Source: Candidatus Saccharimonadota bacterium
Lineage (GTDB): Bacteria; Patescibacteriota; Saccharimonadia; Saccharimonadales; Saccharimonadaceae
Direction: 5' to 3'
Length of the DNA stretch: 64,000 nt
NCBI GenBank assembly: GCA_017537745.1
Contig: JAFYKF010000007.1
Location: 1-64,000 of the forward strand
Positions 27,147 to 34,091 of the stretch are shown piece by piece (the first letter of the stretch is position 1; every line of letters starts with the position of its first letter). The notes under the pieces are model-generated. The model did not search any database. It had not been told where the DNA came from and saw nothing but the letters and a program-made list of their open reading frames with translations. The position numbers and the translations under genes were made by a program.

Positions 27147-27175
27147 ATGATAAAGCTTATTTATATTTTTGTCAA
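27147..27175 (-). promoter_or_regulatory. Promoter of the adhesin/MSSKL pair
   Basis: Minus-strand -35 TTGACA (27170-27175), 17 bases and -10 TATCAT (27147-27152), leaving a leader of about 23 bases with AGGAAAGG. Confidence 0.75.
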
Positions 27176-27195
27176 TACAAAAAACAAGAAAAAAA

Positions 27196-27218
27196 CCTCG
27201 GTTGGCGACCAACCGAGG
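27196..27218 (-). terminator. Intrinsic terminator of the second 82-aa cassette
   Basis: A perfect 10-bp stem CCTCGGTTGG/CCAACCGAGG with a three-base loop and T-run on the minus strand. Covariation against copy 1 shows the stem is kept by selection. Confidence 0.92.
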
Positions 27219-27278
27219 CAGTCTTGCTTAGGATTGAAATTGTTCGCGGAAATATTTGAGGGACTCTTCGTCCAAATG

Positions 27279-27527
27279 CTACAACAAGTCTTCGATGTCA
27301 AGCGTAGCACCGTACTCGGTAAGCTCCTCGTAATGTTCCACCCGGCTCTCCGGTGAGAGCAACATTGCCACGAGGTCAGGGTCAAAACCGGCCTCCAGGA
27401 ATTCTTTGTAGTATTGCTCCGCTTCGACATAAATCGAATCACGCTCGAACTCATCAGTTTCATCGAGCTGATCAACCAAAGTGTCGAAACGATCCTGCAG
27501 AAAATCCGCCCACGCCAATTCGTCCAT
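27279..27527 (-). CDS. 82-aa acidic protein of unknown function (copy 2)
   Basis: It starts MDELAWADFLQDRFDTLVDQ and ends ATLDIEDLL. It matches copy 1 (22874-23122) along its entire length, with the same YYKEFLEAGFDPDLVAMLLS core. The AGGAGG again abuts the ATG and codon 4 is again TTG. Composition is G+C-rich relative to the surrounding genes. It follows the 102-aa gene at 27608 and may be co-transcribed with it. Function unknown. Confidence 0.75.
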   Translation of the reverse strand: MDELAWADFLQDRFDTLVDQLDETDEFERDSIYVEAEQYYKEFLEAGFDPDLVAMLLSPESRVEHYEELTEYGATLDIEDLL

Positions 27528-27533
27528 CCTCCT

Positions 27534-27578
27534 CTACAGAATTATTCCGTCATAGTCATAAAACATCTAATAAAACAT
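27534..27578 (-). other. Two in-frame micro-ORFs before the 82-aa protein (copy 2)
   Basis: On the minus strand ATG TTT TAT TAG is followed directly by a 10-codon ORF (MFYDYDGIIL) ending in TAG, then AGGAGG and the main ATG, all in the same frame. AAGGAG eight bases before the first ATG would allow its translation. Compared with copy 1, the differences in the 10-codon ORF are synonymous or conservative (GAT/GAC, F/Y, V/I). Confidence 0.5.
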
Positions 27579-27607
27579 ATATCTCGCTCCTTATAATTTA
27601 TTTAGGC

Positions 27608-27916
27608 TCATCCACTAATCGGACGTCGCCTCTTGAATGTCGCGTAATATACTCTTTTGACTTCCTCGTCGCTCATCGAGCTAATGTGACGAATCTCCTG
27701 AATCGACACATCGGTCTCTCGGTCCATTTTTTCCATGGCCCACTCAGTGTACGAATGCTGCAACGTCACTCCATTTCTCAGTGCGTCCATCACCGTCTCT
27801 GAATACTCCTTGAGCAGTTTTATACTCGATTCGTTCAGGCGCTCGCTACAAGCATCCATCAACTCAGCTTTCATTTTTGTGATTTCATCCTGCTGCTGTT
27901 TTTTGCTAAGGAACAT
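27608..27916 (-). CDS. 102-aa hydrophilic protein of unknown function
   Basis: Starts MFLSKKQQQDEITKMKAELM after a very strong ribosome site GGAGGGGGTG. It is charged and mostly helical, with basic RVYYATFKRRRP near the end. It lies between the Erm-like gene and the second 82-aa cassette. A TATAAT box at 27945-27950 gives a leader of about 23 bases. No family recognised. Confidence 0.7.
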   Translation of the reverse strand: MFLSKKQQQDEITKMKAELMDACSERLNESSIKLLKEYSETVMDALRNGVTLQHSYTEWAMEKMDRETDVSIQEIRHISSMSDEEVKRVYYATFKRRRPISG

Positions 27917-27996
27917 TTGTTCACCCCCTCCAAAATATATGTATATTATAACATATTTTTTAAAACATTAAAACCCCACCTACTTAGCGGGCGATT

Positions 27997-28554
27997 TTAT
28001 TCACTTTTTCTCTTTGCTTCAAAAAACACACACGGTACCGCCGGTGGCGGCGTAAAATCACTTGGTCTTAGAGGCAATCGAATTTTAGTTTCATAGTCTT
28101 CCGTCAACCGAAATCCCAATTGCGAAGTATAATGTCTAGTATTATTCAAAAGCTTCAGCGCAAATTGCTTCTGTAAAATCAAATAAATCGCCTCTGGCGG
28201 ATTTTTCGCCTCAATCAACTTATGAAGAATCTCCGAACTAATATGAAACGGCGGATTTGCAAAGACTTTATACGGTTCATCCGGCAGTTCAAAATCTTGA
28301 AATTCTTTTGCCACCACTTTCACATTGGTAATCCCTCTTTTCGACATATTCTCTGTTAATTTTGCTACACTTGTAGCATCTGGCTCAATTGCAATCACCT
28401 GCCTCACGCGTTTCACCAGTGCGCTCGTAATCACACCAGACCCCGCCCCAATCTCCACCACCAAATCTCTTTTTTTGAGATTCGAATGCCCGATCAACAT
28501 TAGCGCCAGCCTCGGCGACCTCAAAAAATGCTGTGACAATCTATAATCCCGCAT
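27997..28554 (-). CDS. Erm/KsgA-family rRNA adenine methyltransferase-like protein
   Basis: 185 aa. It has the N-terminal SQHFLRSPRLALMLI, the SAM-binding VVEIGAGSGVIT (32-43), the acidic AIEPD (55-59) and the catalytic motif ANPPF (99-103), where RsmA has NIPY. It lacks the C-terminal helical domain of RsmA (248 aa in this window). The family dimethylates adenines in 16S or 23S rRNA. Because a complete rsmA exists at 38626, this paralog could be an Erm-type 23S enzyme. It overlaps the dus stop by 14 bases. Confidence 0.75.
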   Translation of the reverse strand: MRDYRLSQHFLRSPRLALMLIGHSNLKKRDLVVEIGAGSGVITSALVKRVRQVIAIEPDATSVAKLTENMSKRGITNVKVVAKEFQDFELPDEPYKVFANPPFHISSEILHKLIEAKNPPEAIYLILQKQFALKLLNNTRHYTSQLGFRLTEDYETKIRLPLRPSDFTPPPAVPCVFFEAKRKSE

Positions 28555-29584
28555 CTTCTATCACTTTCCACGCCTCTTCCACCGAGTGCGTCTCCATCAA
28601 CTTTGCCCGAATCTCCCCCGCCCCCGGAAAATTATTGATATAAATTTTGAAAAAATGCTTTAGCGGCTCATATGGAAGAATATGATGATAAGGTTCTGAG
28701 GAGCATAATCGCCGACGGGGCGATTTCGGAGCGACCGAAGCCCGTGACGACGGGCCTGAGGGAGCGTTCCGAAGAACCTTATTATCATATTCTGCATACA
28801 ACCTCAAATGCAATTTCAAAAGTTCTATCAAATCTTCCCGCGTCGGTTGATATTCGGTAAAGCAATACGGATTCGCAAACACCCCTCGCCCAATCATAAA
28901 CCCATCCACCTCTGGATATTGTTGATGCAATTCTAAAGCCTGCGCTCTATCCTTAATGTCCCCATTAATAATTAGTTTTGTCTCTGGGCTAATTTCATCG
29001 CGTAATCGCACAATTTCCGGTATCAATTCATAATGAGCCGGCACCTTGCTCATCTCTTTTTTCGTCCGCAGATGCACCGTCAAAGCCACTGGATGTTCCC
29101 TTAATAGTACCGGTAACCACTCTTTATATTCATCAACCCGGCTCCACCCCAATCGCGTTTTTACTGAAACCGGCAAATTTGTCGCTTTTTTAGCATTCTG
29201 AAGACATTCCACTGCTAGTTCCGGTGTTTTTATCATTGCTGCACCACCCCCAGCCCGATTTACATTCTTATCTGGACAACCAAAATTAATATCTACCCCA
29301 GCAAACCCTAGCCCCTCTAAAGCGCCTGCTACTACTGCAAAATGCTCAGGATTTTTGCCCCAAATCTGCGCAATAATAGGTGAATCCGTCGGTGCTATTT
29401 CAAGCCTCTCTAGAGCATTAGCTCGCCCCTTTTCTGAAGCATAAGATGAAACATTGGTAAATTCCGTAAAAAAGAGGTCCGGCCGACCAGCTTTTGCCAC
29501 CACCTGCCGAAAAATCACATCTGTTACCCCTTCCATCGGGGCCAAAATCAAAAACGGCTTTGGTAATTTATCCCAGATATTCAT
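28541..29584 (-). CDS. dus: tRNA-dihydrouridine synthase with in-frame palindromic insertion
   Basis: 347 aa from the Met at 29584 (MNIWDKLPKPFLILAPMEGV). Family motifs: LAPMEGVTD, INFGCPDKNVNRAGGGA with the catalytic Cys, VKTRLGW and the FMN-binding IINGDIKD and FMIGRGVFANP. It reduces uridine in the tRNA D-loop with FMN/NADPH. Around residues 264-303, in the C-terminal helical domain between LRLYAEYDN and LPYEPLKHFF, an insert rich in Pro/Ser/Arg matches a palindromic DNA element. The -10 TATAAT (29592-29597) is seven bases before this ATG, so the mRNA is probably leaderless and upstream in-frame Mets are not used. Confidence 0.92.
   Translation of the reverse strand: MNIWDKLPKPFLILAPMEGVTDVIFRQVVAKAGRPDLFFTEFTNVSSYASEKGRANALERLEIAPTDSPIIAQIWGKNPEHFAVVAGALEGLGFAGVDINFGCPDKNVNRAGGGAAMIKTPELAVECLQNAKKATNLPVSVKTRLGWSRVDEYKEWLPVLLREHPVALTVHLRTKKEMSKVPAHYELIPEIVRLRDEISPETKLIINGDIKDRAQALELHQQYPEVDGFMIGRGVFANPYCFTEYQPTREDLIELLKLHLRLYAEYDNKVLRNAPSGPSSRASVAPKSPRRRLCSSEPYHHILPYEPLKHFFKIYINNFPGAGEIRAKLMETHSVEEAWKVIEDAGL
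28677..28793. repeat. In-frame palindromic element inside dus
   Basis: Outer arms 28677-28697 and 28773-28793 pair over 21 positions with one wobble. Inside the arms come a GA/GA tandem mismatch and short GGA/TCC pairing, then three small hairpins: TCGCC/GGCGA, TTCGG/CCGAA and GCCCGT-GACG-ACGGGC (28740-28755). On the + strand it folds like a stem with three branches. It is translated without stop on the minus strand. Confidence 0.85.
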
Positions 29585-29634
29585 ATCCATTATTATACCA
29601 CAATTTCCCATCTTAGAAAAACATGCCATAAATA

Positions 29635-29663
29635 TTGACTTTTTAAACAGTTTATGCTATAAT
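29635..29663 (+). promoter_or_regulatory. Promoter of the GC-rich membrane protein gene
   Basis: -35 TTGACT (29635-29640), 17 bases, extended -10 TGCTATAAT (29655-29663). The leader is about 48 bases with GAGGGAGG before a TTG start. It stands back to back with the leaderless dus promoter. Confidence 0.85.
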
Positions 29664-29717
29664 TAAAGTACAGTTGAGGGGGCAAAAACTTGAACATTTA
29701 CAGAGGGAGGAATTATT

Positions 29718-31322
29718 TTGAAGAAGACTATTCTGAAAAACGCAGCAGTCATCCTGCTACCCGTGGCGATCGTCGCCATCGTTATGTTCTGCATCTGGTA
29801 TTTGGCCCTGCCGGCCATCACCCTGCAAAGCAAGGGTTTCGCATGGTTCATCGCAGTGACGCTGCTCCTTCTGACGGCCGGATTGACCTTCGTCATCCGA
29901 ATGGAAGATTGGAGCGAAACCGCCGAACAAATCCTCTGGGGAATCTTGGCACTAGTGGTTCTCGCGATCATTATTACGTCTATCGTTTCATGGACCTGCT
30001 TCCACGCCACAAAAGCATGCGCAGTAGCAGATATCACCGTGAACGAAGCAACCATTACCGATGATTTCCCTGACCTGACGGAAGCCGAAAACGTCGCCAA
30101 CCTAGCGCTAGTCGACCTCGACACCGCTCGCATGCTCGGCGACAAAAAAATCGCCGGACTGAAGAACTCTTCGTGGTATGAGGTCGACACCGAGTACAAC
30201 CTTATCAAGTACAACGGAAAGTACTACCGTTTGTCGTTCCTCGACTACGGAGGCTATCTCAAGTATCGCAAGGCCAAGCACGAGGGAATCCCCGGCTATA
30301 TCCTGGTAGAATGCACGCCCAGCGGCGGCATCGTTACCCAGAATGCCACCCTCGTAGAATTGAATGAGCCAATCAAGTACTCTGAAGGTGCTTATTGGGG
30401 CTATGACCTCAAGAGACACCTGAGGTACCAGTATCCCGGATACATGTTCGACACATCTTTTCCCGAAATCGATGAGGAAGGCGTGCCCTACTACGTAACC
30501 GGAGTGCTCCGTCCCACCGCAGTCTGGGGAATAAAGACAATTAAATCGTTCATCCTCACCAACGCGCAAACCGGCGAATCTACCGAATATTGGGTCAACG
30601 AAGCACCAAACTGGATTGACCATGTCTTCTCGCTCAACTATCTCACCACCATCGCGGAATGGCATTATACCCTCCGCAACGGCTGGTGGAACTCGGTGAC
30701 TGCCAAAACTGGAGTCTGGCATACCTCGTATCACTACAGAAGTTCACACATGAACAGCGATGACGGCAAATACGCCATCTTCCACGGATACAGCTCCGCG
30801 GTTATCGATGGCAACGTCCAGTTCTACACTGGGCTCACTGCCGCCAACGCGGCAGAGTCCAACCTCGGCTGGCTCCTAATCGACACCAGCACCGGGAAAA
30901 TGACCCAGTACGCAGTAGTTGGCGCCGAGGAAAGTTCTGCACAGGCAGCTGTCGAGCAGTTGGTATCCGCCTACCGCTATCAGGCAACGTTCCCGTTGCC
31001 GGCCAATATCAACGGCGAGGCCTCGTATATCATGTGCCTCAAAGGAGATGCTGGCCTGGTCCAAGCGTACGCTATTTGCAACGTACAGAACTACGCCATC
31101 GCGGTTCAGGCAGAAACCCTGCCCAAGGCAATCGAACTCTACCTCAATAAACTGGGGTATGTCGTGCCCGAAGCAACGGCCGACAACGAGTCGACCGCGG
31201 ATTATCCGCAATTCGACCCCGACGACATCGTGGGCGTCCACACCGTCGAAGTAAATGGCACCACGCAGTGGTATTACGAGATGGCAAACGGCGAACTCTA
31301 TGTCGTCGTCAAAGTCAAGTAA
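29718..31322 (+). CDS. Large membrane-anchored protein, family of unknown function
   Basis: 534 aa. The start is TTG at 29718 with GAGGGAGG upstream. Three hydrophobic helices (about 9-30, 41-60, 74-95) precede a large extracellular domain with ARMLGDKKIAGLKNSSWYEV, YDLKRHLRYQYPGYMFDTSF and NYLTTIAEWHYTLRNGWWNS. From memory this domain pattern occurs in uncharacterised large membrane proteins of Firmicutes; I could not check it. The gene is clearly G+C-richer than its neighbours and has its own promoter and terminator, which suggests horizontal acquisition. Function unknown. Confidence 0.8.
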   Translation: MKKTILKNAAVILLPVAIVAIVMFCIWYLALPAITLQSKGFAWFIAVTLLLLTAGLTFVIRMEDWSETAEQILWGILALVVLAIIITSIVSWTCFHATKACAVADITVNEATITDDFPDLTEAENVANLALVDLDTARMLGDKKIAGLKNSSWYEVDTEYNLIKYNGKYYRLSFLDYGGYLKYRKAKHEGIPGYILVECTPSGGIVTQNATLVELNEPIKYSEGAYWGYDLKRHLRYQYPGYMFDTSFPEIDEEGVPYYVTGVLRPTAVWGIKTIKSFILTNAQTGESTEYWVNEAPNWIDHVFSLNYLTTIAEWHYTLRNGWWNSVTAKTGVWHTSYHYRSSHMNSDDGKYAIFHGYSSAVIDGNVQFYTGLTAANAAESNLGWLLIDTSTGKMTQYAVVGAEESSAQAAVEQLVSAYRYQATFPLPANINGEASYIMCLKGDAGLVQAYAICNVQNYAIAVQAETLPKAIELYLNKLGYVVPEATADNESTADYPQFDPDDIVGVHTVEVNGTTQWYYEMANGELYVVVKVK

Positions 31323-31340
31323 CCCCCCCTCAAACCGAAA

Positions 31341-31367
31341 AGGAGGCCCTCCGGGACCTCCTTTTTC
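31341..31367 (+). terminator. Intrinsic terminator after the GC-rich membrane protein gene
   Basis: Stem AGGAGGCCC/GGGACCTCCT (one mismatch) followed by TTTTTC. It starts about 18 bases after the stop codon. Confidence 0.85.
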
Positions 31368-31427
31368 AATCTCTAAACACTTAGCCACTAGCACCTCAGC
31401 GCCTAGTTTTTATGCTATAATGATACT

Positions 31428-32654
31428 ATGAAAATCTTACTATTAGGCTACGGCGTAGAGGGGAAAGCCGCGGAAAATTATTTTAAATCTCACTTTGAAG
31501 ACGCCAAAATCGATATCTTAGAAAATTTCGCACCAGCAGAAATCAAACAGGGAGATTATTCATCCTATGATATTATTATGCGAAGCCCATCCGTCCCACC
31601 CCTGAATCTGCCCAACGAATCATCTGTCACTAAATACTTTTTCGACCACTGCCCATGTCCAATCATTGGAGTTACCGCCACTAAAGGCAAAGGCACCACC
31701 TGTTCGTTCATTAAATCACTCTTAGAAGCGCACAACGAAGACGCCTATCTCGTCGGCAATATCGGTGAACCTGCTATCAATACCCTAGATAATCTTAAGC
31801 CCACTTCTGTCGTAGTCTACGAAATGTCCAGCTTCCAGCTTTGGGACTTGCAAAAATCTCCCCACATTGCCATTGTTGGACAAATCGAACCAGATCATTT
31901 AAATGTTCATGACGGTTACGACGACTATCTAAACGCCAAAGGCAACATTTGCCGCCACCAATCGGCCGATGATTATTGTGTATACTACAAAGACAATCCA
32001 GAATCCATCAAACTCGCCGACCTCTCTACGGCAAAGAAAGTTTCCTTCCCATTTGAAATCCCAGATGATGTCAAAAATGCCATCACAATTCCAGGTGAAC
32101 ACAATGTTAACAATGCTCTTGCTGCCATTGCGGCTGTCGCTTGCTACAAAAATATCTCACCAGACGAATATATAAGAGCAAACAAAACCGAAATTATTAA
32201 AGGCCTTAGTAACTTCCGCGGTCTTCCCCATCGCCTAGAATTTCTCCGTGAACTTAACAATGTAAAGTATTACGACGACAACTTCTCCACCAACCCATCT
32301 TCTACACGCGTCGCCGTAAATGCCTTTCCAAATGACAACCTCGTCGTTATCGTTGGTGGCCGCGATAAAACCGAGAACAAAGACATCCCCGAAATCTACG
32401 AAATCCTTAAGTCGCCTCAGATTAAAGACATTATTCTAATGGGCGAATCCGGCCACGAACTCGCGAATCGTTATGATGACACCCGCTTCACCGTAGTAGA
32501 ATCACTTGAAGAAGCCGTCAAAACCGCCCGTGAAAAAGCCGAAAAACAAGCTCCCTCCATCGTTTTGATGTCCCCTTCCGCCGCCTCCTTTGACATGTTC
32601 GAAAACGTCTACGACCGCGGAACCCAATATAAACTTCTAATTAGTAATTTTTAA
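31428..32654 (+). CDS. murD: UDP-N-acetylmuramoylalanine-D-glutamate ligase
   Basis: 408 aa. It has the ATP-binding GVTATKGKGTTCSF (about 80-93), EMSSFQLWDL, the HLNVHDGYDDY metal/substrate segment, GLPHRLEFL, and the MurD-specific C-terminal signature LMSPSAASFDMFENVYDRGT. It adds D-Glu to UDP-MurNAc-L-Ala in the cytoplasm. TATAAT (31416-31421) ends six bases before the ATG, predicting a leaderless transcript. The last seven codons lie in the arm of a long inverted repeat shared with the convergent peptidase gene. Confidence 0.95.
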   Translation: MKILLLGYGVEGKAAENYFKSHFEDAKIDILENFAPAEIKQGDYSSYDIIMRSPSVPPLNLPNESSVTKYFFDHCPCPIIGVTATKGKGTTCSFIKSLLEAHNEDAYLVGNIGEPAINTLDNLKPTSVVVYEMSSFQLWDLQKSPHIAIVGQIEPDHLNVHDGYDDYLNAKGNICRHQSADDYCVYYKDNPESIKLADLSTAKKVSFPFEIPDDVKNAITIPGEHNVNNALAAIAAVACYKNISPDEYIRANKTEIIKGLSNFRGLPHRLEFLRELNNVKYYDDNFSTNPSSTRVAVNAFPNDNLVVIVGGRDKTENKDIPEIYEILKSPQIKDIILMGESGHELANRYDDTRFTVVESLEEAVKTAREKAEKQAPSIVLMSPSAASFDMFENVYDRGTQYKLLISNF

Positions 32655-32794
32655 GCATTGAGCAAACCCGAGAATTAAAAAATAATTTCACAGATTTGAA
32701 TCCTGTACTGTTAATACAGGTGAAAATCTGCCTGAAATTATTTTTTAATTCCCGGCGTGCAGCGAACCGCGAAAAAATTACTAATTAGAAGTTT
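32631..32794. repeat. 164-bp inverted repeat between convergent murD and M16 peptidase genes
   Basis: Perfect 22-bp outer arms (32631-32652 with 32773-32794), then perfect 18-bp arms (32672-32689 with 32734-32751), a 7-bp pair CAGATTT/AAATCTG and an apical hairpin CCTGTA/TACAGG with a seven-base loop. The outer arms include the 3' coding ends of both genes. It can serve as a two-way terminator but is far longer than needed. Confidence 0.88.
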
Positions 32795-34056
32795 AACTTA
32801 GTTTCCAGCTGCGATATCACTGCTTTTTCAACCGAAGACACCGTGGCAAATCCCTTAATTCCGGACCCTGCAAACTCGCGTGCGAGTTCAATCATTTTAG
32901 CCTTGTCAATCGAGCGAATTAATCCCGGCATATCATCATACCGTTCCACTGACTCATTCACAAAATAATTCTCAGCATAATAATCCGCAATTTGCCCCAC
33001 CGTTTGCGCCCCCATCTGGAATCGCCCCAGCGCATACGATTTTGCCGCTTCAAAATCCGCATCCGAAATTTCACCATTTAAAGCCTTCATCATTTCTGCC
33101 TGAATCAAACTAAACAACGCGTCGGCATTTTCAACGTTTACTTCCCCCTCAAAATCCCAATAAGTATCATTCGTATTAACATTAATCGAGCTTCCCATCC
33201 CATAAACTAACCCTTGTTTTCGCGCCTTACCAAAAATCTTCGAATTTGTCGTTCCGTTCAAAATATGGTTCAAACACCCCATAATCGCTGCTTCACCCGG
33301 GCTCAAATACCGATGTGTCACCAAAGAAAAACCGAATGTAATATTTGAAGCGTCTTTCCGCCTTATCGACACTGCTTCCCCAGAATGTAACTCTGCATAC
33401 GGAATATCAAATTTCTCTCCCGGTTTTAACGGCCATTTCTCGAGTTCACGAATTATTTTGTGTTTCCGCCCTCGAATTCTTCCAGCAATAATAAATAGCA
33501 TATTGGCAGCTGTGTGTGTCCGGCGATAATGTTCACGAATGTCTTTTAACTCAATATTCGAAATCGTGTCGCGCCGCGCCGTTAAATCCAATACCGGCTC
33601 ACCTACCGCCTGCTGCACTCTTGGCCATAACAACCGATAATAATCATTCATGTAGCCAGTTAATTCACTTCGCACGTTGGATTTTTCGGACTTTAACTCT
33701 TCCTCATTAAATCTCGGCTCACAAATGGAAACCTTTTGTAGCTCCATGATTCTTTCCCATTCAAAATCTGCACATTCCGTCTCATAGCACACCGAAACAT
33801 CCGACGTCCAAGCGTTATGGTAAGCTCCATTTTTTGTGAACTCCGCTTCAAAAGCCTGTTCATCACGATATTTAGCATTCGCGCCAAATGCCAAATGTTC
33901 CACCACGTGTGGCAGTTCATACACATTGGGATTTTTTGCATAAAGCATTCCGGCTCGAAATTCAACCCTCGTCGCCATCACGCTAGCCCCGGGGATATCT
34001 ATCAGGAGCCCACTTGCTCCATTCTTAAGCCTTACCTCCTCTACTGAATGCTTCAT
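32785..34056 (-). CDS. M16-family metallopeptidase
   Basis: 423 aa. The inverted zinc motif HxxEH appears as HVVEH (50-54) and the third ligand region as NEEELKSEKSNVRSEL (about 116-131). The C-terminal half matches the inactive M16 domain (LVTHRYLSPGEAAIMG; GLVYGMGSSINVNTNDTYWD). M16 peptidases degrade peptides in the cytoplasm or act as processing enzymes. No signal peptide is present. Only 36 bases separate it from the upstream secA stop. Confidence 0.9.
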   Translation of the reverse strand: MKHSVEEVRLKNGASGLLIDIPGASVMATRVEFRAGMLYAKNPNVYELPHVVEHLAFGANAKYRDEQAFEAEFTKNGAYHNAWTSDVSVCYETECADFEWERIMELQKVSICEPRFNEEELKSEKSNVRSELTGYMNDYYRLLWPRVQQAVGEPVLDLTARRDTISNIELKDIREHYRRTHTAANMLFIIAGRIRGRKHKIIRELEKWPLKPGEKFDIPYAELHSGEAVSIRRKDASNITFGFSLVTHRYLSPGEAAIMGCLNHILNGTTNSKIFGKARKQGLVYGMGSSINVNTNDTYWDFEGEVNVENADALFSLIQAEMMKALNGEISDADFEAAKSYALGRFQMGAQTVGQIADYYAENYFVNESVERYDDMPGLIRSIDKAKMIELAREFAGSGIKGFATVSSVEKAVISQLETKLNF

Positions 34057-34091
34057 GTTTTCACCAAAATACAGTTACGATAAAGGGATAC

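Noticed and set aside
30108-31394. Long antisense ORFs within the G+C-rich membrane protein gene
   Set aside because: They are shadows caused by G+C-rich codons; the + strand protein has TM helices, promoter and terminator.
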